Assembly (NCBI RefSeq): GCF_900044055.2
Contig: NZ_FCOX02000013.1
Span: forward strand, 103,635 to 167,634
Origin: Caballeronia calidae
GTDB taxonomy: Bacteria; Pseudomonadota; Gammaproteobacteria; Burkholderiales; Burkholderiaceae
Direction: 5' to 3'
Length of the DNA: 64,000 nucleotides
The notes beneath the pieces are model-generated. The model did no database searches, was not told where the DNA came from, and saw only the letters and a program-made list of their open reading frames with translations. Of the stretch, positions 30,601 through 39,881 are shown in pieces. Made by a program: the position numbers and the translations under genes. Every line of letters begins with the position of its first letter. Within the stretch, counting starts at the first letter, position 1.

Positions 30601-31392
30601 TCAGTCGGCGTTGCGGAAGAGCGCCTGGACGCGCGCGAGATCGGCGGGTGTGTCGACACCCGGCGGCGGCGCATCCTGCGTCACGCGCACCGCGATGCGC
30701 TCGCCATGCCACAGCGCGCGCAGTTGCTCCAGCGCTTCGGCGGCTTCGATCGGCGCCTGCGCGAGGTTCGGGAAGTCGCGCAGAAATTTCGCGCGATAAG
30801 CGTAGAGCCCGATGTGACGCAGCACGTTCTCGGGCACGGCGGGGAGTTTCCCGAGCGCGGCGACATCGGGCCAGTGCGGTTGCCAGAGATCGCGCGTCCA
30901 GGGAATCGGCGCGCGCGAGAAGTACAGCGCGACGCTCTTCGCATCGAGCACGACCTTCACGACGTTCGGATTGAAGACGTCCGCCGGATCGTGGATCGGA
31001 TGGGCGGCCGTGGCGATCGCGCATTCGGGATGCGCTGCGAGGTGATCCGCGACATCGCGCACGAGTTGCGGATCGATGAGCGGCTCGTCGCCCTGCACAT
31101 TCACGACGATGGTGTCGTCGCTCCAGTTGAGACGCGTCGCCACTTCGGCGAGGCGGTCGGTGCCGGTGGGATGATCGGAGCGCGTCAGCATCACTTCGAC
31201 GCCGTGATCGCGCGCGGCTTCGACCACGCGGTCGGAATCGGTCGCGACGAGCACCTGGCTCGCGCCCGATTCGCGCGCACGCTCGGCGACGCGCACGACC
31301 ATCGGTTTGCCGCCGATATCGGCGAGCGGCTTGTTCGGCAGACGCGTGGAAGCGAGGCGCGCCGGAATGACCGCGATGAACGGAACGGACAT
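30601..31392 (-). CDS. kdsB: CMP-KDO synthetase (3-deoxy-manno-octulosonate cytidylyltransferase)
   Basis: Activates KDO with CTP for lipopolysaccharide inner-core assembly. The 263-residue protein has the nucleotide-binding start [20 protein letters not shown], then [34 protein letters not shown] and [15 protein letters not shown]. It is the third gene of lpxK-Trm112-kdsB, all on the minus strand with close spacing (10 bp to the Trm112-like gene), grouping lipid A and KDO functions. Confidence 0.96.
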   Translation of the reverse strand: MSVPFIAVIPARLASTRLPNKPLADIGGKPMVVRVAERARESGASQVLVATDSDRVVEAARDHGVEVMLTRSDHPTGTDRLAEVATRLNWSDDTIVVNVQGDEPLIDPQLVRDVADHLAAHPECAIATAAHPIHDPADVFNPNVVKVVLDAKSVALYFSRAPIPWTRDLWQPHWPDVAALGKLPAVPENVLRHIGLYAYRAKFLRDFPNLAQAPIEAAEALEQLRALWHGERIAVRVTQDAPPPGVDTPADLARVQALFRNAD

Positions 31393-31402
31393 GACAGCGG
31401 GC

Positions 31403-31609
31403 TCAGGCGTCGCCGGCCGGTTTGAGCGGCTCGACGGGCGTGCCTTCGACGGTCTGGCGCGCTTCGTCGACGAGCATCACGGGAATGCCGTCGCGGATCG
31501 GGTAGGCGAGCTTGTCCGCGCTGCAGACGAGTTCCTGCGCCGCGCGATCGTAGGTGAGCGGGCCTTTGCAGATCGGGCAAACGAGGATTTCAAGCAGACG
31601 TGCGTCCAC
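31403..31609 (-). CDS. Trm112/YcaR family small protein
   Basis: 68-residue protein, [20 protein letters not shown], then [20 protein letters not shown] and MLVDEAR. The GTG start at 31609 is preceded by GGAG and gives the normal family length; an ATG 18 bp upstream (31627) is possible but longer than usual. It overlaps the 3' end of lpxK by 20 bp. Function in this operon is unproven. It is conserved between lpxK and kdsB in many Gram-negatives, and the Trm112 family supports methyltransferases. Confidence 0.88.
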   Translation of the reverse strand: MDARLLEILVCPICKGPLTYDRAAQELVCSADKLAYPIRDGIPVMLVDEARQTVEGTPVEPLKPAGDA

Positions 31610-32606
31610 GGAGTTTCTCCACAACAAGAGCGATGAGGCGCGGTCTCAGCACGGCTTGCACCGGAACGACCCAGATGCGTGCGTCGCGCCAGGCCCCAAA
31701 TTTTACTGCATCCTTTTCGGTGATCAGGATGGCATCGGCTTCGACGCCCGCGAACGGATTCTCGCGATACGAATAGTGATCGGGGAAGGCGCGCGTCGAC
31801 GGCGCGATGCCCGCCGCGCGCAGCGTCGCGAAAAAGCGCTCGGGCGAGCCGATGCCCGCCGCTGCGACGACTTTCTCTCCCGCGAACTGATCGAGCGGGC
31901 GGCGCACGGAGGGATCGTCGAGCAGCCACGCGTCGCCGGATTCGAGTTCGAGCGCGAACGTGTTCGGCCACGGCGGCAGCGTCCGATCGTACGGACTGTT
32001 GATGAGCGTCGCGTCGCGGCGGCGCGACATCGGCTCGCGCAACGGGCCCGCGGGCAGCAGGAAGCCGTTGCCGCCGAGACGGTCATCGAACACGACGAGC
32101 TCGAACGCGCGCGCGAGGCGATAGTGCTGCAGGCCGTCGTCGGAGACGAGGACATCGACATTCGGATGCGCCTGGAGAAGCGCCTGCGCCGCCGCCACGC
32201 GATCCGGGCAGACGAACACCGGCGCGTGCGTGCGGCGCGCGATCAGCAGCGGCTCGTCGCCGACCTGCGCGGCGGCGCTCGTCGGCGTGACGCTCGTCGG
32301 CTTCGCGACTTTCGCGCCGTAGCCGCGGGAGATCACGCCCGGCTGAAATCCGGCGGCGCGCAATGCCTCGACGAGCGCGATGACGGTCGGCGTCTTGCCC
32401 GTTCCGCCGACGGTCACGTTGCCCACGACGACCACCGGCACGCCCGCATCGACGCGCTTGATCCAGCCGAGTTCGTAGAAGGCGCGGCGAGTCGCGGCGA
32501 TCGCACCGAAGATGCAGGCGAAGGGCGTCAGCGCCCAGGCGATCGGGCCGCGACGGCGCCATTCGCGGGCGAGAAAATTCTCGATCGGCGGCTTGAAGTC
32601 AGACAT
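31590..32606 (-). CDS. lpxK: Tetraacyldisaccharide 4'-kinase
   Basis: Membrane-associated kinase that phosphorylates lipid A precursor at the 4' position. The 338-residue protein has an N-terminal hydrophobic helix ([20 protein letters not shown]), the P-loop [31 protein letters not shown] and [10 protein letters not shown]. It is the first gene of the lpxK-Trm112-kdsB group. The 497 bp upstream, to divergent xseA, have no gene. Confidence 0.95.
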   Translation of the reverse strand: MSDFKPPIENFLAREWRRRGPIAWALTPFACIFGAIAATRRAFYELGWIKRVDAGVPVVVVGNVTVGGTGKTPTVIALVEALRAAGFQPGVISRGYGAKVAKPTSVTPTSAAAQVGDEPLLIARRTHAPVFVCPDRVAAAQALLQAHPNVDVLVSDDGLQHYRLARAFELVVFDDRLGGNGFLLPAGPLREPMSRRRDATLINSPYDRTLPPWPNTFALELESGDAWLLDDPSVRRPLDQFAGEKVVAAAGIGSPERFFATLRAAGIAPSTRAFPDHYSYRENPFAGVEADAILITEKDAVKFGAWRDARIWVVPVQAVLRPRLIALVVEKLRGRTSA

Positions 32607-32839
32607 GGACCGCCTTCGCGCGGCGCGCTGGCGGGAGGGAAGTCGTATACGGCGTGACGTGCAACGGCAGCTCCTCGTGTTTCGGTCGACGTTGGACGGA
32701 TTTGCCCGGCGATGGCGCCCGATGCGATAGCGCCCGCGCCGCGCCAGCCAGTGCTGGAACCCGGCACTCTAGCGCGCGCGGGCCTCGGGCGCCAGTCGCG
32801 AAGCGCCTACGGGCAATCTGGCCATCCAATCCGGACGCC

Positions 32840-32848
32840 TGTGGATAA
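32840..32848 (-). other. Consensus DnaA box
   Basis: TGTGGATAA on the plus strand, i.e. TTATCCACA on the minus strand, a perfect DnaA box. A weaker match, TTATCCAGT on the minus strand, lies at 32926-32934. A single box is not an origin; it may regulate a neighbour or be chance. Confidence 0.4.
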
Positions 32849-33086
32849 CTCTGTGAAGAACTTGCCGCCGGGCAGCCGCGAAGCCGCGTCAGGAAAGAGT
32901 TGCTCCGGGCATCACGGAGTTCATAACTGGATAAACTAGAAAAATCAATGGGTTAGAACGAAGTCACCGACCTCCGGCCATGCGTCGGCGCGCGCGGCGG
33001 TAAGTCTTTCCATGTGGACACTTGTTACACTGGCACACCTCGTCCAGCGGCGTTTTGCACGATGCGAAAGCGCCGCGGCGCCCCGG

Positions 33087-33092
33087 TATATT
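33087..33092 (+). promoter_or_regulatory. -10 box before xseA
   Basis: TATATT ending 11 bp before the xseA ATG. If used, the leader is only a few bases long, as for murJ in this window. Confidence 0.35.
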
Positions 33093-33103
33093 CTCGTCCA
33101 GCC

Positions 33104-34471
33104 ATGAACTCCGATTCCCTGCCGACGCAAAGCGGCGACGCCGTCATCCCCGTCTCCGCGCTCAACCGCGCGATCAGCTCGATGCTCGAGCGCTCGTTTC
33201 CGCTCGTCTGGGTGTCGGGCGAAGTATCGAATTTCACGCGTGCGGCGAGCGGCCACTGGTACTTTTCGATCAAGGATGCCAACGCGCAGATGCGCTGCGT
33301 GATGTTCCGCGGCCGCGCGCAGTATGCGGAGTTCATGCCGCGCGAAGGCGACAAGATCGAGGTGCGCGCGCTCGTCACGATGTACGAGCCGCGCGGCGAG
33401 TTGCAACTGAACGTGGAAGCGGTGCGGCGCACGGGGCAGGGAAGGCTTTTCGAAGCGTTCCTGCGTCTGAAGGCGCAACTCGAAAGCGAAGGACTCTTCG
33501 CGGCGGAGAGAAAGCGCGCGCTGCCGGTTCATCCGCGCGGCATCGGCATCGTGACGTCGCTGCAGGCGGCCGCGCTGCGCGATGTGCTGACGACGCTCGC
33601 GCGCCGCGCGCCGCATGTGCCCGTCGTCGTGTATCCGGCGCCGGTGCAGGGCGCGGGCGTCGGCGCGAAGCTCGCGGCGATGGTCGAGGCCGCGAACGCG
33701 CGTCGTGAAGTCGACGTGCTGATCGTGTGCCGCGGCGGCGGGTCCATCGAGGACCTGTGGGCGTTCAACGAGGAAGTGCTCGCCCGCGCGATCGCGGGGA
33801 GCGCGTTGCCGGTGGTGAGCGGCGTCGGACACGAAACGGACTTCACCATCGCCGATTTCGCCGCCGACGTGCGCGCCCCGACGCCGACTGGCGCCGCCGA
33901 ACTTGTGAGTCCGCAGCGCGTGCTGCTGCTGCGCGATCTCGATCATCGGCATGCTGCGCTCGCGCGCGGCTTCGGCCGGATGATGGAGCGCCGCGCGCAG
34001 CAACTCGACTGGCTCGCGCGCAGGCTCGTGAGTCCCGCCGAGCGGCTCGCGCGGCAGCGTGCGCATCTGCGTCAGCTGGCGAGCCGTCTTGTCGCGGCGG
34101 GTGCGCGGCCCGTGCGCGATGCCCGCGCGCATTTCGCGCTGGTGCAGTATCGATGGCAGCGCAAGCGCCCCGATCTGGCCGCCGAACGCGAGCACGTGCT
34201 GCGGCTCGCGCAGCGCATCCGGAGCGTGCACGAACGTCGCGCGGAACGGGAGAAAGCGTGCGTTTCGGAACTGGCGGCGCGCTTGCAGGTGCTGAGCCCG
34301 CAGCGCACACTCGAACGCGGCTATGCCGCATTGATCGACGCGCAGACGGGCCGCGCCGTGCGTGCGCCGAGCGCGTTGAAGCCGAAGCGTCCGCTCACAG
34401 TTCATCTGGCGCAAGGATCGGCGGACGTGCTGCTCGCCGATGTCCAGCCGCGTCTGTCGGACGAATTCTGA
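33104..34471 (+). CDS. xseA: Exodeoxyribonuclease VII large subunit
   Basis: Catalytic subunit of the single-strand exonuclease XseA-XseB. The 455-residue protein has an N-terminal OB fold ([20 protein letters not shown]), the nuclease core with [58 protein letters not shown] and [13 protein letters not shown], then a long basic coiled-coil. The ATG at 33104 gives standard length; the frame is open for 30 codons upstream without support. xseB is not in the window. sodB follows with its own promoter. Confidence 0.95.
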   Translation: MNSDSLPTQSGDAVIPVSALNRAISSMLERSFPLVWVSGEVSNFTRAASGHWYFSIKDANAQMRCVMFRGRAQYAEFMPREGDKIEVRALVTMYEPRGELQLNVEAVRRTGQGRLFEAFLRLKAQLESEGLFAAERKRALPVHPRGIGIVTSLQAAALRDVLTTLARRAPHVPVVVYPAPVQGAGVGAKLAAMVEAANARREVDVLIVCRGGGSIEDLWAFNEEVLARAIAGSALPVVSGVGHETDFTIADFAADVRAPTPTGAAELVSPQRVLLLRDLDHRHAALARGFGRMMERRAQQLDWLARRLVSPAERLARQRAHLRQLASRLVAAGARPVRDARAHFALVQYRWQRKRPDLAAEREHVLRLAQRIRSVHERRAEREKACVSELAARLQVLSPQRTLERGYAALIDAQTGRAVRAPSALKPKRPLTVHLAQGSADVLLADVQPRLSDEF

Positions 34472-34589
34472 TTCGTGAGGACACGCGCGAGCGGGCGTAC
34501 ATTTGACGTGTCCAGGCCGGCGCGCCGGAGCACTTTTTACGCCGGCTCGCGCGAATAGAAAGCGATCCTCCTCATAAAGAGCACACGGT

Positions 34590-34618
34590 TTGCTGGGTTA
34601 TCCCAACTCGCCTACAAT
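34590..34618 (+). promoter_or_regulatory. Promoter of sodB
   Basis: TTGCTG (34590-34595), 17-bp spacer, TACAAT (34613-34618), good sigma-70 spacing. Predicted start near 34625, leader about 55 bases, with AAGGAAG as ribosome site before the ATG. Confidence 0.7.
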
Positions 34619-34680
34619 CCATTGCTCCACTGCCTCACTCCTCACAGTCCCACAATCCACATAGAAAGGAAGCTCGCATC

Positions 34681-35262
34681 ATGGAACATACGCTCCCGCC
34701 GCTGCCGTTCGACAAGAACGCGCTCGCTCCGCACATGTCGGAAGAAACGCTCGAGTATCACTATGGCAAGCATCACCAGACCTATGTGACGAACCTGAAC
34801 AAGCTGATCCCCGGCACCGAATTCGAGAACATGTCTCTCGAAGAAATCGTGAAGAAGTCGTCGGGCGGCGTGTTCAACAACGCAGCGCAAGTCTGGAATC
34901 ACACGTTTTTCTGGAACAGCCTGTCGCCGAAGGGCGGCGGCGCACCGGCCGGCGCGCTGGCTGACGCGATCAACGCCAAGTACGGTTCCTACGACAAGTT
35001 CAAGGAAGAATTCGCCAAGGTCGCGACCGGCACGTTCGGCTCGGGCTGGACCTGGCTCGTGAAGAAGACGGACGGCACGGTGGATATCGTGTCGACGAGC
35101 AACGCCGCCACGCCGCTCACGACGGACGCGAAGGCGCTCGTGACCATCGATGTGTGGGAGCATGCGTATTACATCGACTATCGCAATGCGCGTCCGAAGT
35201 TCATCGAGGCTTACTGGAACATCGTGAACTGGGATTTCGCGTCGAAGAATTTTGGCGCCTGA
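34681..35262 (+). CDS. sodB: Superoxide dismutase, iron type
   Basis: 193-residue Fe/Mn superoxide dismutase. Metal ligands: His in [12 protein letters not shown], His in [13 protein letters not shown], and Asp/His in [27 protein letters not shown] and FGSGWTWLV favour the iron form. Normal length, cytosolic. It has a good promoter and a strong terminator, so it is a single-gene transcript. Confidence 0.96.
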   Translation: MEHTLPPLPFDKNALAPHMSEETLEYHYGKHHQTYVTNLNKLIPGTEFENMSLEEIVKKSSGGVFNNAAQVWNHTFFWNSLSPKGGGAPAGALADAINAKYGSYDKFKEEFAKVATGTFGSGWTWLVKKTDGTVDIVSTSNAATPLTTDAKALVTIDVWEHAYYIDYRNARPKFIEAYWNIVNWDFASKNFGA

Positions 35263-35318
35263 TAACGCATGAAAGTCGGTTGCGGCATGGTGGATTGAAC
35301 GCCGAGCGACGCAACCGG

Positions 35319-35346
35319 AAAAAAGCCCTCGTGAGAGGGCTTTTTT
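35319..35346 (+). terminator. Terminator after sodB
   Basis: Perfect 12-bp stem AAAAAAGCCCTC / GAGGGCTTTTTT with a GTGA loop. Confidence 0.93.
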
Positions 35347-35491
35347 CGTTGGTGCGCCCGGCGCGAGCGGTCAAAGGCGGTTCGAATCCGAGCTCAAAAC
35401 GGGGTCATTGCGTACGCCGGCCTCTTGGGGAACATCGAAGGCTCGTCGGGTCTAACCGAGTCCTGGTCGCTTTCGATTCCCACGCCGAACA

Positions 35492-36661
35492 ATGACGACA
35501 CGCTATCACCAACTCGATTCGTTGCGGGGCATTGCCGCTTTGACCGTGGTTTTCAACCACTACTCGCAGATCGCACCGATGGAATGGATGCGGCACGCTC
35601 CCTGGCGCCTTTTCACGGAAGGGCATTCCGCCGTGATTCTGTTCTTTACGCTGAGCGGTTTCGCACTCACTCTTCAGATCACCGGCGAGAGCAAGCCCGG
35701 TTTCGCCGAGTTCGTCGTCAAGCGGGTCTGCCGTATCTATATCCCGTATCTGATCGCGGTCCTGGCTGCCTACGCGGCGTATGGCGCGCTCTATCGGTCG
35801 GGGTTGTCGTGGACGGGTCCGTGGGTCAATCAGGCATGGCACGCGGACATCGATCGCCATGACCTGCTGAGTCACATCTACTTTCTGCTTCCATTCGACA
35901 ACAGTACGCTGGACCCGGTGCTTTGGTCGTTGATCTACGAGATGCGTATCTCGCTGATCTTTCCGATCATCGTCGTCGCCGTGTTCGCAATGCCGCTCTG
36001 GTTGTCTGTCGCGCTAAGTGCCGCTCTGTCTCTCGCCGTGTCGGGCTATTACCACCATGCGAGCCGGACGCTCATGGACGCGAGCCTGCAGGGCGAATGG
36101 ATTCCCACCATCCACTACATCTCGATGTTCGTCCTGGGCACGCTGATTGCGCGATATCGCGATGCGATCTCGTCGAAGCTCGGCACATACTCTTCGCGAT
36201 CGCTCTTCGGAGCGTTGATGATCTGCATCGCCGTCTATGGTTTGGTCGGCGCGGTGAACCCGCACCTCGTGTCCAATGATGTGCTGCGCAGTTTTGCCGA
36301 CGACTGGGTCATCCTTCCGGCCGTGACTTGTATTCTGGTTCTGGCGATTTCACTCAAGCCGTTTGCAGCCGTTCTGGCTGCGCGACCGCTCGTGTTCCTC
36401 GGGAAGATATCGTTCAGTCTGTATCTGCTTCACTGCATCGTGCTGCTCGGCGTTCTGCATTATTTCGGCGAGGCGTATCAACGCATGTCGCTGGTAGTCG
36501 CCGCCGTGCTGATTCTTCCGGTCAGCATCGCGGGGTATTACGCGGTCGAAAAGCCGTCGATTCGACTGGGCCGGTATCTGACCCGGCGAAAGCAACGCGA
36601 CAGGGCAACGCTCGGCGTCCGATCAATGGCATCGAAGTATCTGTTCGACAAGGGGAAGTAA
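35492..36661 (+). CDS. Acyltransferase 3 family membrane protein
   Basis: 389-residue inner-membrane acyltransferase, with about ten hydrophobic segments. The N-terminal YHQLDSLRGIAALTVVFNHY is the family signature with its catalytic histidine; GHSAVILFFTLSGFALTLQI, VVKRVCRIYIPYLIAVLAAY, LDPVLWSLIYEMRISLIFPI and FLGKISFSLYLLHCIVLLGV follow. Such OafA/YrhL-type enzymes O-acetylate surface sugars such as O-antigen, capsule or peptidoglycan; the target here is unknown. Base composition looks lower in GC than its neighbours and no other polysaccharide gene is beside it, suggesting acquisition. Confidence 0.85.
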   Translation: MTTRYHQLDSLRGIAALTVVFNHYSQIAPMEWMRHAPWRLFTEGHSAVILFFTLSGFALTLQITGESKPGFAEFVVKRVCRIYIPYLIAVLAAYAAYGALYRSGLSWTGPWVNQAWHADIDRHDLLSHIYFLLPFDNSTLDPVLWSLIYEMRISLIFPIIVVAVFAMPLWLSVALSAALSLAVSGYYHHASRTLMDASLQGEWIPTIHYISMFVLGTLIARYRDAISSKLGTYSSRSLFGALMICIAVYGLVGAVNPHLVSNDVLRSFADDWVILPAVTCILVLAISLKPFAAVLAARPLVFLGKISFSLYLLHCIVLLGVLHYFGEAYQRMSLVVAAVLILPVSIAGYYAVEKPSIRLGRYLTRRKQRDRATLGVRSMASKYLFDKGK

Positions 36662-36756
36662 GCGTACAGGGGAACATCGAGCAGTGCCGTCGCTGCCCGG
36701 TTCGACACGCGAGCCTAAAATGTTGGCTTGCCATATGTTCGAACCGCATCGCCATC

Positions 36757-36909
36757 ATGAAACGCTTCGCCTTCCTTTGCCTTTCGGCATGGTCAGCCGC
36801 CGCGCTCCTTTACTTCGGGCGCCATTCCGCCGCGCTCATCGCGCTGTCGGGCGTGCTCGCGCTCGCGGGCTTCGATCTTCTGCGACCGGATTCGAATACC
36901 GGCTCCTAG
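36757..36909 (+). CDS. Small hydrophobic protein
   Basis: 50 residues, MKRFAFLCLSAWSAAALLYF followed by a second hydrophobic stretch SAALIALSGVLALAGFDLL, so probably two short membrane segments or a signal anchor. No family recognised. It ends 1 bp from the stop of the convergent EAL gene. Third-position GC in the ATG-to-stop stretch fits coding use, but the gene is short and could be spurious. Confidence 0.5.
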   Translation: MKRFAFLCLSAWSAAALLYFGRHSAALIALSGVLALAGFDLLRPDSNTGS

Positions 36910-36910
36910 G

Positions 36911-38182
36911 CTATCGCCGTTTGGCGCCTTCCCAGTTGATATCGACGCACAACACCTGCAACCCGTAAGGCGTCTGCGCCGCGATCGACGCCGTCACGCA
37001 CAAGTGCGCCTCGTTGATCGACAGATAAGGCGCCGTCAGATGCACACGCCCCGGCGCGCGCAGCGCCTCGATGAAATACGGCCGGCGTTCCCAGCTCGCG
37101 CCCTCCGAATGCAGCAGCGGACTGAAGCGCTTCGCGCGCTGCGACGTGCGCACGATCGGCACGACGTTGTCGCCGATCTGCCGCCCGGCCTGATCGAGCA
37201 GGAAGCAGCGGGCGGTGTCGGCGAGTTGCAGCAGCTCGCTCGTCGCGGCGACGAGCGACTCGCCTTCCATCAGCAGGACCGCAGCACGCTCGAGCCCGCT
37301 CACGTACGGCTCGAGCCGCGTGGACTGCGCCCGCTCGCGCGCCGCGACGCGTTCGCGCGATGCCGCCGTCAGTGCATCCATCACGCCCGCCGCGACTTCG
37401 CTATGCACCGCATCGACGCTCGGCTGCGCGAAATACGCGCCCTGCACGAAATCGACGTTGCATTCGAGCGCGATCAGCGCGTCGCGCTCCGTCGCGAGAC
37501 CGCCCATCAGAACGAGCTGACCCGATTCGTGCAGCAGCGACACGAGACGCGGCAGCACGCGCTCGATATGCGAATGCTCCGTCGCCTGCTGCAGGATGCA
37601 GCGGTCGAGCGTCACGATATCGGGCCGCAGATGCCACACGCGATCGATGTTCGAATGCTTCACGCCGAAGCCGTCCAGCGCAATGAGAAAGCCCGACTTG
37701 CGCATCGAATCGATGATCTCCGCGAAGCGCGTCGTCTCGCCGCCCGCCTGCTCGGGCACTTCGAGCACCACGCGCTGCGGTGGCAGGCCGATGTCCTTCA
37801 GCGCCGCGAGCAGCGCATCGCCGTAGCTCGTATCCATCAGCGCGGCCGGATGCAGGCTCAGGAAGAGCCATTCGTCGTGGCTGTCGAATGCATTGAAATT
37901 GCCTAGATGCAGCGATTCCGCGAGCCGGCCGAGTTCGAGCAGATCGCCGCGCCGCGCGGCTTGCGTGAAGACTTCGTGCGACGGAACGTGCCGATGCACG
38001 TCGTCGCGAGCGCGCAAGGACGCGTGATAGCCGATCGCGCGCCGGTGTGACACGGAGAAGACGGGCTGAAACACGCTGAAAACGGTGTACTCGCCGTACA
38101 GCACGGTGCGACGCGATCCATCGTCGCCGGCGATGGGCCGGGGCTGCTGGAAGCGGGGAGGGTCGAGATCAACCATGCTCAT
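36911..38182 (-). CDS. YkuI-like EAL domain protein with degenerate catalytic motifs
   Basis: 423 residues: an EAL domain at about 30-255 and a PAS-like C-terminal sensor at about 280-420 (CFLLDQAGRQIGDNVV, WERRPYFIEALRAPGRVHLT), the layout of Bacillus YkuI. The signature EAL is HAS (GYHASLRARD, residues 53-55); the metal-ligand Asn is Ser109 (LFLSLHP); DDFG is DGFG (170-173); the Lys after that strand is Thr191; AEG is MGG. The glutamate of LEVPE (141) and QGAYF remain. Cyclic di-GMP hydrolysis is therefore unlikely. It may bind the nucleotide or a partner protein. No membrane segment; no GGDEF domain. Confidence 0.88.
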   Translation of the reverse strand: MSMVDLDPPRFQQPRPIAGDDGSRRTVLYGEYTVFSVFQPVFSVSHRRAIGYHASLRARDDVHRHVPSHEVFTQAARRGDLLELGRLAESLHLGNFNAFDSHDEWLFLSLHPAALMDTSYGDALLAALKDIGLPPQRVVLEVPEQAGGETTRFAEIIDSMRKSGFLIALDGFGVKHSNIDRVWHLRPDIVTLDRCILQQATEHSHIERVLPRLVSLLHESGQLVLMGGLATERDALIALECNVDFVQGAYFAQPSVDAVHSEVAAGVMDALTAASRERVAARERAQSTRLEPYVSGLERAAVLLMEGESLVAATSELLQLADTARCFLLDQAGRQIGDNVVPIVRTSQRAKRFSPLLHSEGASWERRPYFIEALRAPGRVHLTAPYLSINEAHLCVTASIAAQTPYGLQVLCVDINWEGAKRR

Positions 38183-38438
38183 GGTGTCGAAGCGCGAGGC
38201 AATTGACTTTATCGAGATAGTTTACCGGATCGGTACACGAGCGTTCGAGCAAAAAGCGTGCAAATTCAATATTCAAGCGGCTCGGCAAAGTATTGCGGGC
38301 CTATTGCGAGCGATTCGCGCGGCGATTCGTGTGCGGATTGGGCAAGCGTGCCGCACATGCGGGAGCGCGCGCCGCGCGATCGTGCGCGATGGCACCGGTG
38401 CGGTGCGCGGCGCGCACGTCGCGGCCCGTCACGCCGGG

Positions 38439-39872
38439 TCAGTTCGATTCCGACGGATCGGGCTTTCTGCCCGCCGAGCGCACTTCCGGCGCGAGTTGGC
38501 CGAAGATCCATGCCGTCGCCGCGGTGATGACGCCGACGCACAGGAACGTCGCATGGAACGCGGGCAGCGAGTTCGTCGCCGTGACCTGCGGCAACAACCC
38601 GGTGAAGGTCGAGAGAATCGCGCCGGCGACGGTCACGCCGAGACTCATCGACAGCATTTGCACGAGCGAGAAGAGGCTGTTGCCGCTGCTCGCGCCGCCC
38701 GTGCCGAGATCCTTGAGCGTGAGCGTGTTCATCGCGGTGAACTGCATCGAATTGACGGCACCGAAGGCGGCCAGTTGCACGAGCCGCAGCCATAGCGGCT
38801 GATGCGCGCTCGCGAGCGAGAAGCTCGCCATCATCAGCCCGACCAGCACGGTGTTCACGACGAGCACGCGCCGATAGCCGAACTTTTCGATGAGACGCGT
38901 GACGAGCCGCTTGGACGCCATGCCCGCCGCGGCGACGGGCAACATCATCATGCCCGCCTGGAACGCGGTGTAGCCGAGGCTCACCTGCAAGAGCAGCGGA
39001 ATCAGATACGGCATCGCGCCGCTGCCGATGCGTGCGAACAGATTGCCGAGCAGGCCGACGCTGAACGTGTGGATCTTGAAGAGATCAAGCGAGAAGATCG
39101 GCTGGGCGGCGCGCGTCGCGTGCAGGCCGTAGGCGACGAAGCAGCCGAACGAGAGCACGAGCAGCACGATCACGATTGCGTGCTGCAGGCCGAGATCGGC
39201 GAGGCCATCGAGGGAAATCGTCAGCGCGACCATGCCGACGGCGAGCAGCAGATAACCCGCGAGATCGAAGCGCGCGGTCGCGGGATTGCGGCTGTCGGGC
39301 ATGTACAGGTTCGTTGCGATGCAGCCGATCACGCCCACCGGCACGTTGATGAGAAAGATCCAGTGCCACGATGCGATCTGCACGAGCCAGCCGCCGAGCG
39401 TCGGGCCGATGAGCGGTCCGATCAGACCCGGAATCGCGACGAACGCCAGCGCCGAGAGATAGCGTTCGGCGGGAAACACGCGCAGCACGGCGAGTCGTCC
39501 GACCGGCAGCAGCATCGCGCCGCCGACGCCCTGCACGACGCGATACGCGACGAGCGCCGTCAGCGATTGCGCGTTCGCGCAGAGCAGCGAACCGATGGTG
39601 AACACGAGAATCGCGCTGAAGAACACGCGTTTCGTGCCGAGCTTGTCGGCGAGCCAGCCGGAGACGGGGATCATCATCGCCATCGTCAGCGAGTAGGCGA
39701 TCACGACGCCCTGCATGCGCAGCGGCGCTTCACCGAGGCTTCGCGCCATGGCGGGGAGCGCGGTGTTGACGATCGTCGAATCGAGCGTCTGCATGAAGAA
39801 GCCCGTGGCGACGAGCCACAGCATGATGGAAAGCGATCGGTCGGACGGCTGGGCTGTGGCGGTTTCGGTCAT
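38439..39872 (-). CDS. DHA2 family MFS multidrug exporter
   Basis: 477-residue inner-membrane drug/H+ antiporter, with about 14 hydrophobic segments. It begins SIMLWLVATGFFMQTLDSTI and NTALPAMARSLGEAPLRMQG, and has the motif-A-like GWLADKLGTKRVFFSAILVF and motif C IPGLIGPLIGPTLGGWLVQ. The sequence is close to MdtD/EmrB-type exporters; the substrate is unknown. A HutC-type GntR regulator lies 9 bp beyond the start of this gene on the same strand, so the two probably form an operon with the regulator first. Confidence 0.9.
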   Translation of the reverse strand: MTETATAQPSDRSLSIMLWLVATGFFMQTLDSTIVNTALPAMARSLGEAPLRMQGVVIAYSLTMAMMIPVSGWLADKLGTKRVFFSAILVFTIGSLLCANAQSLTALVAYRVVQGVGGAMLLPVGRLAVLRVFPAERYLSALAFVAIPGLIGPLIGPTLGGWLVQIASWHWIFLINVPVGVIGCIATNLYMPDSRNPATARFDLAGYLLLAVGMVALTISLDGLADLGLQHAIVIVLLVLSFGCFVAYGLHATRAAQPIFSLDLFKIHTFSVGLLGNLFARIGSGAMPYLIPLLLQVSLGYTAFQAGMMMLPVAAAGMASKRLVTRLIEKFGYRRVLVVNTVLVGLMMASFSLASAHQPLWLRLVQLAAFGAVNSMQFTAMNTLTLKDLGTGGASSGNSLFSLVQMLSMSLGVTVAGAILSTFTGLLPQVTATNSLPAFHATFLCVGVITAATAWIFGQLAPEVRSAGRKPDPSESN

Positions 39873-39881
39873 GCCGGTGTC

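Larger units (their letters stand above)
32607..33103. other. 497-bp gap without a gene between lpxK and xseA
   Basis: No supported coding sequence. Contains a consensus DnaA box (32840-32848), a similar 9-mer at 32926-32934 in an AT-rich stretch, and the short-leader promoter of xseA. I remember exbB/exbD-type genes near lpxK in related genera and looked for remnants here; none is recognisable. Confidence 0.5.
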
